Positions 27,267 to 35,031 of a stretch of DNA of 64,000 nucleotides are shown here, piece after piece. This DNA comes from Paraliobacillus zengyii (lineage in GTDB: Bacteria; Bacillota; Bacilli; Bacillales; Amphibacillaceae), in the NCBI RefSeq assembly GCF_003268595.1, contig NZ_CP029797.1:3555501-3619500 (forward strand), read 5' to 3'. The notes beneath the pieces were generated by a model. That model was not told the origin of the DNA and searched no databases. It worked only from the letters and a program-made list of their open reading frames with translations. The translations under genes and the position numbers were made by a program. The number at the start of each line of letters is the position of its first letter. Within the stretch, counting starts at the first letter, position 1.

Positions 27267-28796
27267 TTATGAAAATAGAGACAGTGCTTTATCAAGCATT
27301 AGCTCATGTCCTAGCGCTGAATTATGCGTCCACGGATAAGAATTTGATATATATACATTATCGCTTTTTGTTGCCATTAATTTATGCCGATATTGTTCAG
27401 AAAACTCATCAATTAAGTAAATAATCCGATCCGCATCAAAATCCTCAAGGTCGCTCCAACGCTTCACTTCAAGATAAGAGATTCCTTTTAATGATTCTGG
27501 CTGCTTTAAGCCGAGACTCTGGTAAACAAATTCTCCAATTCTTCTTCCCTTTTTTGAACCGTAAATACCTAAAGAATTCTGATTATCCTTTACTAATAGG
27601 AATGATTCCCCTTTTGTCTCTTGATAGAGGTGTTTTCGAACTTGCTCTTCTCTTGTATAATAATTACTAAGCCAAGCAAAAGCGGCTTCCTTCATTCCAA
27701 GTATTTCAGCTGTTTTTATTAAATTTGAATCCCAGTTTTCCCCTCTCCAGTCAATGAAATAAACTGGAGCAATTTCAGATAAAATTTCCATACAGGCTTC
27801 TTCTCCAGAAGGTGCAATTATTAAATCAGGTTTCGCTTCCCTAAGTTGGTCTGCTAAGCTATCAATCACTTTCTCCCAACGCCATGGCCGTGGTGTATTC
27901 ATTATAGCAACGCATGGTTTGATCCCCAATGCAAGTAGCGTTTCTTCAATCTCCCAAGATAATGCCGCAATCTTCTTTCGTGAACAATGCATAAATTGGA
28001 TAGGTGAGAGACCAACTTTTTTCTTGAAAATTCTACTAAAATAATATTCGTCACTATAACCTACGGAATGAGCTACTTCTGATACTTTGAACGATGAACC
28101 AGATAGGAGCTCTCTTGATTTGCGAATACGATGTTCAATTATATACTGACCAGGACTCAATCCCATTCTTTTTTTAAAACGTTGATAAAACACAGAAACA
28201 CTTGACCCTGACTTTTCAGCTAGTTCCTCTATCATAAACTCTTCTTGTGTGTTTGCCTTCATTAATTTTGCTATTTGCAAGATGCCTGCATCTTCATCAA
28301 ACACGCTTTTATCATTTATTCCATCAGCTTCTATTAAGTTTTCTAATAAGTTTCTAATTAAAACTTGTATTTCAATTTGTTGATTATTTCTAGTATCATC
28401 CACTATTTCCCAAAGACTTTCCATGACAGACCTAGCATTTGTTGCAGACTTGTGAGTAAGAAAACTATTGAATGGAATGATATAAGCTACCGCCTGCCAA
28501 TCACCTTTAACTCGACTAATTTTACTACAAGTAAATGTAAACACCTTTACTTTCAACGGACTATCACCAATATTTACAATGCGTGTAGTTTTTGCGGGAT
28601 TACAATAAAGTAAATCACCATTTAAAACCATCTTAGACTTAAGATCATCATAAACCTCTGCTTCTCCTGTTTGGACATATATGAGCGTATTAGTATTTGT
28701 CATTAATTCATGAATCTGTCTTGTGTTTAATTTCAACGTATAATGACCTTCAATAGTAAACCAAAGATGCTTTATCTCATTCTTAAAATTGTCCAT
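27267..28796 (-). CDS. AraC-family regulator fused to a ferric-siderophore-binding-like domain (Btr type)
   Basis: 509 residues in three parts: an N-terminal cupin-like domain (1-150), an AraC DNA-binding domain with two HTHs (about 175-275; LAEKSGSSVSVFYQRFKKRMG and VGYSDEYYFSRIFKKKVGLSP), and a C-terminal periplasmic-binding type-2 fold (about 285-509; PDLIIAPSGEEA). This is the layout of Bacillus Btr/YbbB, where the ferric siderophore is sensed in the cytosol and activates its uptake genes. A 19-bp Fur box lies upstream. It follows the uptake operon on the same strand, so it is the likely activator binding the 22-bp repeats at 34583-34617. Confidence 0.9.
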   Translation of the reverse strand: MDNFKNEIKHLWFTIEGHYTLKLNTRQIHELMTNTNTLIYVQTGEAEVYDDLKSKMVLNGDLLYCNPAKTTRIVNIGDSPLKVKVFTFTCSKISRVKGDWQAVAYIIPFNSFLTHKSATNARSVMESLWEIVDDTRNNQQIEIQVLIRNLLENLIEADGINDKSVFDEDAGILQIAKLMKANTQEEFMIEELAEKSGSSVSVFYQRFKKRMGLSPGQYIIEHRIRKSRELLSGSSFKVSEVAHSVGYSDEYYFSRIFKKKVGLSPIQFMHCSRKKIAALSWEIEETLLALGIKPCVAIMNTPRPWRWEKVIDSLADQLREAKPDLIIAPSGEEACMEILSEIAPVYFIDWRGENWDSNLIKTAEILGMKEAAFAWLSNYYTREEQVRKHLYQETKGESFLLVKDNQNSLGIYGSKKGRRIGEFVYQSLGLKQPESLKGISYLEVKRWSDLEDFDADRIIYLIDEFSEQYRHKLMATKSDNVYISNSYPWTHNSALGHELMLDKALSLFS

Positions 28797-28946
28797 GATA
28801 TCTATCCTTTCTCAGTTGCTTTTCTGTTGAAGTGAAATCATGGTAAAAACCAATTAATCTCTTGCTAATTTCCAACTAATTTTTAATGTAGAGGTCTTCT
28901 TAACTAAGATGATAGAATAAATTCACATAATAACAAACGAATAAAT

Positions 28947-28965
28947 GATAATGATTATCATTATC
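28947..28965. promoter_or_regulatory. Fur box upstream of the AraC-type regulator
   Basis: GATAATGATTATCATTATC matches the classic 19-bp Fur consensus at 18 of 19 positions, about 150 bp upstream of the regulator gene. Confidence 0.92.
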
Positions 28966-29005
28966 ATTTTATACAAAACTTAAAATTCTGTCAATTAGAA
29001 TGCCA

Positions 29006-29040
29006 AATAGTGGTGCAGGTTATAATCCCGCACCACTATT
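29006..29040 (-). terminator. Hairpin after the siderophore operon
   Basis: Perfect 11-bp stem AATAGTGGTGC (29006-29016) / GCACCACTATT (29030-29040) downstream of the HPr-like gene. The U tract is short, so termination may be partial. Confidence 0.65.
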
Positions 29041-29101
29041 CTAAAATGTCTTACCTGTATTATCATGTTATCTAAAAAGACTTTTTATTAATAGCTATTT
29101 C

Positions 29102-29362
29102 TTAGTCTTTATTCGACTCAATAATTTCCCCAATAGCTTTAACTGCCTCATTTTCATCAATACCATTAGCTATTACAATAATCTCCTCTCCTCCTTTAGC
29201 TCCAAGCTTTAAGAGACTCATTATACTGTTTGTATGAGCAACCTCAGTATCCCTGCAAAGTGTAATCTGACAGGTGTATAATAATGCTTTTTCAATAATT
29301 AAACTAGCTGGTCTGAAGTGTAAACCCAGAGGATTTACTAGAATGTAAGATTGTTTTTTCAT
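29102..29362 (-). CDS. HPr-like phosphocarrier protein
   Basis: 86 residues, an HPr fold of normal length. NPLGLHFRPASLI holds the His-15 phosphosite (usual GIHARPA; Ala replaced by Phe). TNSIMSLLKLGAKGGEEI corresponds to the Ser-46 regulatory region (usual KSIMGVMSLG), so both phosphosites are kept. It is the last gene of the siderophore operon, 31 nt after the nitroreductase-EIIA gene. Inference: it passes phosphate to the neighbouring EIIA domain. It is not the housekeeping ptsH, as no ptsI follows. SD AGGAG is 13 nt from the ATG. Confidence 0.88.
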   Translation of the reverse strand: MKKQSYILVNPLGLHFRPASLIIEKALLYTCQITLCRDTEVAHTNSIMSLLKLGAKGGEEIIVIANGIDENEAVKAIGEIIESNKD

Positions 29363-29393
29363 AGTAATTAACTACTCCTACTTAAATCTATAA

Positions 29394-30437
29394 TTAAAAA
29401 AGATCACTCTCTTCATCGACCTTTTCAAAAAGATTAATAAATTCTTTTAAAGAAGACGCCGCAAAAACTTTTTCTGAATTCTTGATATCTTCAAACATCG
29501 TTGAGACTTTTAATAAAACGTCTAAATGGTATTGTCTTTCGGCTGCAATACCAACCATTAAATGAACCTTCTCACCTTCATAATCAATACCATCTCTGAA
29601 ATGCATGATAATAATTCCGGATTTTACAACAGCTTCTTTGGCTGACTTTGACCCGTGAGGTGTCGCAATTCCGTTGCCAAGATATGTAGACTTCATGCTC
29701 TCTTTTTCATGCATACTGTCAACATACGCTTCCCCAACATACCCTAGCTCTACTAATTTCTCTCCAGCAAATTGTATCGCAGCTGTTTTAGACATATCAG
29801 GAAGGTCAAAAAAAACATTACTTTGATTGATGTCTAACTTAAATTTATCTTTTTTATCTTTATCCATAAACCTATCAATTACTGTTAGCTTTTTAGTTGC
29901 AGGTATTCTTTTAGAATATCTTGGGATTGCATCTGGATATCCTACTTGCAAAAGTCCAACAATTTTTTCACCTGGTACTACATCTATCCCCTCTCTAAAT
30001 TTAGGCGAAGAAATATATTCATCCGTTTTCCAAACAACACCAAGACCACGCTCCCATGCTGTAAGCTGGAAGTTTTGAATTAATGCACACACAGCAGCAT
30101 AATCTTCTTCCCAAACCTTCGTACGAGGATCTTCATTCATAACTATAACGATATGACAAGGAATAGATAAAAGATATTCCAATTTAGCTCGTTTGAGTGG
30201 CCTTCCCATTTTTCCTTTTTCACTTTCTGACTTAATCAACTGAACTACTTTTTTTCGTCCATCTCCAATGAATGCTATAAAACGCCACGGTTCTCTTAAT
30301 CTATGAGTTGGAGCCCAAACTGCTGTATCAAGAATTTCCGTTATCAATTCTACCGGTGTTTTTTTATCCTTAAACTTCTTTATTGTTCTTCGATCACGGA
30401 TTAGTTGAGCAATTGGATAAGTTTCTTTATTTATCAT
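29394..30437 (-). CDS. Nitroreductase fused to a PTS EIIA (mannitol/fructose-type) domain
   Basis: 347 residues. Residues 1-185 are an FMN-dependent nitroreductase domain (IRDRRTIKKFKDK at the FMN phosphate site; AVWAPTHRLREPWRF; LTAWERGLGVVWKT; IVGLLQVGYPD). Residues about 205-347 form a PtsN/Mtl-type EIIA with the active-site His in GNGIATPHGSKSA and LMVGIAAERQYHLDVLLKVS. GGGAGGA SD before ATG. It sits in a Fur-controlled ferric-siderophore operon, next to an HPr homologue. Nitroreductase-like enzymes can reduce ferric siderophores (e.g. S. aureus NtrA). I infer a siderophore reductase tuned by phosphorylation of the EIIA part. Confidence 0.9.
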   Translation of the reverse strand: MINKETYPIAQLIRDRRTIKKFKDKKTPVELITEILDTAVWAPTHRLREPWRFIAFIGDGRKKVVQLIKSESEKGKMGRPLKRAKLEYLLSIPCHIVIVMNEDPRTKVWEEDYAAVCALIQNFQLTAWERGLGVVWKTDEYISSPKFREGIDVVPGEKIVGLLQVGYPDAIPRYSKRIPATKKLTVIDRFMDKDKKDKFKLDINQSNVFFDLPDMSKTAAIQFAGEKLVELGYVGEAYVDSMHEKESMKSTYLGNGIATPHGSKSAKEAVVKSGIIIMHFRDGIDYEGEKVHLMVGIAAERQYHLDVLLKVSTMFEDIKNSEKVFAASSLKEFINLFEKVDEESDLF

Positions 30438-30497
30438 ATCTAAATCCTCCCTAAGTAATATAAACTTATAGTTTAGTTAATACGCGGTTAGTAATTT

Positions 30498-31358
30498 TCA
30501 ATATATTCCCTCATAAGATAGATGATACGCAGCTTTTCTATCTAGTGAATTTGATTCGGATGTGTTTCCCTTTTCTTCCTTGACATACGGTAAACATATT
30601 GGAAGTCCGCTCCTTGGATGAGTTATAATATCCGAATAAATGCCAAAGACATCAAAAAGCAACTCGGGTTCCATAACTTCTTGAGGGGTTCCGCTACGCA
30701 TCACCTTACCTTCTTTGATAGCAACCATATGATCAGCAAAACGACTGGCATGATTTAAATCATGAACTACCATTACAATAGTTCGTCCTTCTCTCTCGTT
30801 TAAATGTTTTAATAGATAAAGCACCTCATATTGATGAGCAATATCAAGGTAAGTTGTTGGCTCATCAAGCAATAAAACTTCTGTATCTTGAGCTAGGGCC
30901 ATAGCTATCCAGACCCTTTGTCGTTGTCCGCCTGATAGTCTATCTATGGACCTGTCTGCAAACTCTCTCATATTAGTCACATCGATAGCCCATTGAACCA
31001 TTTTTTTGTCATGTTTACTTAATACACCAAATCCTCCTTGATGAGGTGAACGTCCATAGCTGACTAATTCTGCAACAGTTAATCCATCAGGAGCAACTGG
31101 ATTTTGTGGAAGTACAGCTAACTGTTTTGCTATTTCCTTTGATCTTTGCTCCTTAATGGTTTTACCATTTATATAAACAGCGCCACCAACAGGATTTAAA
31201 ATACGAGAAATAGCTTTTAAAATTGTTGATTTACCCGAACCATTTGCTCCAACTAATGCAGTAATACGATGTTTAGGAATCTTTAAATTCAAATCCTCTA
31301 CAATAATCGCTTCTTCATAGCCTATATTCAACTTCTCGGTGACGATAATGTCCTTCAT
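30498..31358 (-). CDS. Ferric-siderophore ABC transporter ATPase (FecE/FhuC type)
   Basis: 286 residues from ATG 31358, chosen because GGAGG lies 8 nt upstream; the longer frame has no SD. Walker A GANGSGKST, Q-loop LPQNPVAPDG, signature LSGGQRQRVWIAMALAQ, Walker B VLLLDEPTTYLD and the switch His in VMVVHDLNHA are all intact. The region after 255 (HPRSGLPICLPY) is typical of iron-chelate ATPases. It energises the two FecCD-type permeases encoded just upstream. Confidence 0.95.
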   Translation of the reverse strand: MKDIIVTEKLNIGYEEAIIVEDLNLKIPKHRITALVGANGSGKSTILKAISRILNPVGGAVYINGKTIKEQRSKEIAKQLAVLPQNPVAPDGLTVAELVSYGRSPHQGGFGVLSKHDKKMVQWAIDVTNMREFADRSIDRLSGGQRQRVWIAMALAQDTEVLLLDEPTTYLDIAHQYEVLYLLKHLNEREGRTIVMVVHDLNHASRFADHMVAIKEGKVMRSGTPQEVMEPELLFDVFGIYSDIITHPRSGLPICLPYVKEEKGNTSESNSLDRKAAYHLSYEGIY

Positions 31359-31424
31359 TGACAATTCCTCCATCAAAAGCATGATATCCCACTAGTACAG
31401 TGGGAGTTCAATAAGCAAACTATA

Positions 31425-32381
31425 TTACTTTGTAGCAATCTCTTCAGCTAATTCTAGTATTTCAAATTGGGAAGAAAATACTGGCTCAATAAACAATTTA
31501 TCCATCACATAAACATTATCGTTTTTCACTGGTTCTAAGCTTTGCCATACGGAATTATCATGCCACATATTAATTAAAGAATTTGGGTTTTCTGGATCTG
31601 AATTCCGAGCCCATTCTGCGATAATAATATGATCAGCGTTCGCTGCACTTACCCCTTCAATTGTTAATTCTCCACCATACTCTATATCAGCAACAGGTGA
31701 AAAGCCTAGTTCCTCATACAAAAGACTAAAATCTTCTGTACTAATAGCTGTAAAGTTTTTTCCGTTTGCACGAAGTACAAGAACGGTTTCATCGAATTCT
31801 GAACCAATTACCTTTTTAGTTTCTGCCACTTTCGTTTCATAGTCTGTAATAATTTCTTCTGCCTTTGCTTCTTCACCGATTAACTCTGCAATTTTTCGAA
31901 TACTACTAGGATAGTCTGTCCCCCACTCTATAACTGCAGTTGGTGCAAGTGGTTCAATTTGTTCTAATTCATTTATTTTGTCTGTTGTTAAAATAGCTAA
32001 ATCTGATTCCATATCTAGAAGTGTTTCCAAATTTAATCTATTACCTAAATCAATGATATCTTGACCTTCTAAGTAAGGATCCATAATAGTTGAATTGCTG
32101 ACCTCCTCTATTGCTTCACTGGCTATTGGTGGATGTCCTAACATAACTAAAACATCTATAATATGTTCGTTAATAGCTACTATTTTTTCAGGCTGTTGTT
32201 CAAGCGTGATCTCTCCATTAGTGTGTGTTACTGTACGTGGATAAATAGCTTCCTCCGCCTCTTCTGATTCCTGATTCGATGTTTCCTCTGAGCTTACTTC
32301 TTCTGTTTGCGTGTTGCAGCCCACTATTAGAAACATTAATGCCGTTAAACTAACGATTGAAAACAATAGATTTTTTTTCAT
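31425..32381 (-). CDS. Ferric-siderophore-binding lipoprotein
   Basis: 318 residues. Lipoprotein signal with lipobox LIVGC, then an acidic linker (EEVSSEETSNQESEEAEE) and a type III periplasmic-binding fold (EKIVAINEHIIDVLVMLGHPP ... VLRANGKNFTAISTEDFSLLYEELGF). It captures the ferric chelate outside the membrane and delivers it to the FecCD permeases. The specific siderophore cannot be told; the Btr-type regulator hints at a catecholate or citrate type, which is inference. Confidence 0.93.
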   Translation of the reverse strand: MKKNLLFSIVSLTALMFLIVGCNTQTEEVSSEETSNQESEEAEEAIYPRTVTHTNGEITLEQQPEKIVAINEHIIDVLVMLGHPPIASEAIEEVSNSTIMDPYLEGQDIIDLGNRLNLETLLDMESDLAILTTDKINELEQIEPLAPTAVIEWGTDYPSSIRKIAELIGEEAKAEEIITDYETKVAETKKVIGSEFDETVLVLRANGKNFTAISTEDFSLLYEELGFSPVADIEYGGELTIEGVSAANADHIIIAEWARNSDPENPNSLINMWHDNSVWQSLEPVKNDNVYVMDKLFIEPVFSSQFEILELAEEIATK

Positions 32382-32399
32382 TTATCGATCCTACTCCCT

Positions 32400-33431
32400 T
32401 TATTTTGATTTAATTAATAAGTATAAAAAATATGGTGCTCCTATTAAAGTAATGATGATGCCAGCAGGTAGTTCAGAATATTTCATAATACTTCTGGCAA
32501 TTGTATCTCCTGTTAATACCAAAAGCGATCCGATTAACGCTGTTACTGGAAGCATAAATTGATGTTTAGGTCCTACTAATTTTCGCGCAATATGCGGTCC
32601 CATTAATCCAATAAAACCAATACCGCCTCCAATAGCTACAGCAGATGCTGCTAAACCAACAGCCACAGCTAGTAAATATAACTTTTCTCTCTCTAATGAA
32701 AGTCCAAGACTCGTACCTAGGGCATCATTTAAATTTAATAAATTCAAAACATGTGATTTATAATAAACATACGGTAATAAAAGTAATGTCCATGGAAGTA
32801 AAGCTAAAACAAAGCTCCAATTTCCACCATAAAGATTTCCTAAATTCCACTGAAGCACAAAGTCATATTCATTCGGATTAAGTCTTAAAGTTAAAATAAT
32901 CGAGACAGCTGATAGTCCTGCACTAACTGCAATACCAACTAAAAGTAGCCTAGTCGGCGTCATTCCTTCTCCTTTTTTAAAGGCGAGTAAATAAATCAAC
33001 AATGCTGTAAGTGCAGCTCCTATTAAAGCAAATAACGGTAAAATATAGGGGTTAACTCCTGTTGAAGTTGGTTTCATCACAACGATAAGCAATACCACTA
33101 AACCCGCACCCGAATTTATCCCTATAATTCCAGGGTCTGCTAAACCATTTCTTGATATCCCTTGTAAAATAGCCCCCGAAATCGCAAGACTCGCTCCAAC
33201 CATAATTGCAATTATCATTCTCGGTAATCGAAGTTGATATAGAATAATATGGTGCTTATCTGATGAATTTCCTAATAGAGTATCGAATACTTCTTGCGGT
33301 GACAATCTGACTGTTCCAGTATTCATACTAATAACAAAAACGATCGCTAAAAGAATAGCAAAGATAAGTATTAACTTTAAACTTTTAACCATTCGTTTAT
33401 GTTGAATTTCCGTTATTGTAACTAGCTTCAT
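32400..33431 (-). CDS. FecCD-family siderophore permease (second)
   Basis: 343 residues with about ten TM helices. FecCD signatures include RLPRMIIAIMVGASLAISGA, the Gly-rich LADPGIIGINSGAG and the coupling segment GFIGLMGPHIARKLVG. The start overlaps the stop of the preceding permease by 4 bp (ATGA), so translation is coupled. It forms a heterodimer with the 33428-34489 product. Confidence 0.95.
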   Translation of the reverse strand: MKLVTITEIQHKRMVKSLKLILIFAILLAIVFVISMNTGTVRLSPQEVFDTLLGNSSDKHHIILYQLRLPRMIIAIMVGASLAISGAILQGISRNGLADPGIIGINSGAGLVVLLIVVMKPTSTGVNPYILPLFALIGAALTALLIYLLAFKKGEGMTPTRLLLVGIAVSAGLSAVSIILTLRLNPNEYDFVLQWNLGNLYGGNWSFVLALLPWTLLLLPYVYYKSHVLNLLNLNDALGTSLGLSLEREKLYLLAVAVGLAASAVAIGGGIGFIGLMGPHIARKLVGPKHQFMLPVTALIGSLLVLTGDTIARSIMKYSELPAGIIITLIGAPYFLYLLIKSK

Positions 33432-34489
33432 ATTAATTCTCTCTTTTCTTTTCTAGCTAGATATAAGAAAAATGGAACACCAAGCACAGCCATAATTGAA
33501 CCTAATGGAGTTTCATAAGGCATGTTTATCAGCTTGGCACCAATATCGGCAATAACCACGATTACTGCACCAACAACAGCTGAACAAGGTATAATTAATC
33601 GGTAATCGACACCAACTAAAAAACGCACAATATGTGGAACGATTAATCCAATAAACCCCACTCCACCAACAGTTGACACAGAAGCACCAACAAGAAGGAG
33701 TACAACAACTGCCGCTAATGCCTTAATCACTTTCGTTCCTTGTCCTAATCCAATTGCCACTTCTTCACCAAGACTTAATATTGTTAGTTTAGGAGATATT
33801 GCAATAGCCCCAAGTAAGCCAATGGTAATCCAGGGTATGATCACCTTTACTTGAAACCATTCAACAGCCGAAATCCCTCCCGCTGACCAAAAAGCCAATT
33901 CATATGATACACCCGAAACCAATGAAATAATTTGTGTGATTCCTTTTACAAGTGAACCAATAATTGCTCCAGCTAAGACTAATCGTAGTGGTGTTAGTCC
34001 ACCCTTAGCAAAATAGGCAATTGCATAAATAAGACCAACTCCAAGTCCTGCCCCAATAAACGAGAACAAGATTAAATACTTAAACTCCATATTAGGATAA
34101 AATGCAAATACCACTACTAAAACAAATCTTGCACCTGCGTTAATTCCTAGTAAGCCTGTATCTGCAAGAGGATTCCGTGTCATTCCCTGCATAATTGCAC
34201 CTGATACTGCGAAACCCGCCCCTATTAGTGCTCCAGTTAAAGCACGAGGAAAACGAAGATTGTATACTATTTGGTGTTGTTCTAGGCTTGGATTAAAGTG
34301 AAATACTGCATCCAATACAACAGAAAAAGAGATCCCTGCAGCACCAGTACTTATTGATGTAACCATTCCTATTAAAATAAGAATAATGCCTACTGCAATA
34401 ATACTTATTGCAAATATAGGACGTGATTTTATTACAATGTCTTCTTCTGACTTCACCTTTTCTTTCACAGGTTTAACTAAAGTAGTCAT
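33428..34489 (-). CDS. FecCD-family siderophore permease (first gene of operon)
   Basis: 353 residues from ATG 34489; AGGAGG is upstream, though at a long 13-nt spacing. TTG 34516 would add nine residues without an SD. Typical FecCD stretches are NLRFPRALTGALIGAGFAVSGA, NPLADTGLLGINAGA and GFIGLIVPHIVRFLVG. It heads the Fur-controlled operon permease-permease-lipoprotein-ATPase-nitroreductase/EIIA-HPr. Confidence 0.95.
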   Translation of the reverse strand: MTTLVKPVKEKVKSEEDIVIKSRPIFAISIIAVGIILILIGMVTSISTGAAGISFSVVLDAVFHFNPSLEQHQIVYNLRFPRALTGALIGAGFAVSGAIMQGMTRNPLADTGLLGINAGARFVLVVVFAFYPNMEFKYLILFSFIGAGLGVGLIYAIAYFAKGGLTPLRLVLAGAIIGSLVKGITQIISLVSGVSYELAFWSAGGISAVEWFQVKVIIPWITIGLLGAIAISPKLTILSLGEEVAIGLGQGTKVIKALAAVVVLLLVGASVSTVGGVGFIGLIVPHIVRFLVGVDYRLIIPCSAVVGAVIVVIADIGAKLINMPYETPLGSIMAVLGVPFFLYLARKEKRELI

Positions 34490-34530
34490 AACAACTCTTT
34501 TTCCTCCTAATAACAACTAATGCACAAATT

Positions 34531-34549
34531 AATAATGATAATCATTCTC
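34531..34549. promoter_or_regulatory. Fur box over the siderophore operon start site
   Basis: AATAATGATAATCATTCTC matches the 19-bp Fur consensus at 17 of 19 positions. It lies just downstream of the -10, so bound Fur would cover the transcription start. Confidence 0.92.
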
Positions 34550-34555
34550 ATTGTT

Positions 34556-34584
34556 ATTGTAGAGGAGGCTATACTTTCTATGAA
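34556..34584 (-). promoter_or_regulatory. Siderophore operon promoter
   Basis: On the minus strand a weak -35 TTCATA (34579-34584), 17-bp spacer and -10 TACAAT (34556-34561). The poor -35 is what an activator-dependent promoter would show. Confidence 0.65.
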
Positions 34585-34617
34585 TGGATTTTTCTGTTTT
34601 TGTTAATGGACTTTTCT
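34583..34617. promoter_or_regulatory. 22-bp-phased direct repeat, candidate AraC/Btr activator site
   Basis: AATGGATTTTTCT (34583-34595) and AATGGACTTTTCT (34605-34617) differ at one base and repeat with a 22-bp period, about two helical turns. They adjoin the -35 of the siderophore operon, the usual place for an AraC activator. Confidence 0.65.
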
Positions 34618-35031
34618 ATTATTTCTAAAATTAGAGCTGCCATAAATAAAATATTTTCCATATAAGATATAAGTCAATACGTCAATAAATCATATTGTTC
34701 ACCTTATATAAATACAAATAAAAGGAGTATAGGTTTCAAATTTCTATCTTAATACCAGTTTGTGTGTACGTTTCTTTATTAGTTATCTATGAATAATTTC
34801 AATAAGGAAAAAAGATGGGCTTATACAAATGAATTTGTCGGACAATCTTATCTGTTAAAAATAGCAAAGACAAAAATTTCCGGAAATCCGTTATTATAAT
34901 AGCTATTCTCAGTAATTAATAATACAGTTATACAGTAATTAGCCTGAATAGTTTAAAAAAAGGTGAACTTACTTAATTTAATGGTATATTAAGTATATAA
35001 TGAAAAATAATGAGAGGAGGTTTCCTCGAAA
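34618..35031. other. Intergenic region between the siderophore operon and the two-component system
   Basis: No supported gene. It contains an SD-like AAAAGGAG near 34722 without a usable ORF. Towards the histidine kinase there is a -10 TATAAT (34996-35001) with a weak -35, preceded by an inverted repeat ACTTAAT (34971-34977) / ATTAAGT (34988-34994) that covers the spacer. Confidence 0.4.
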
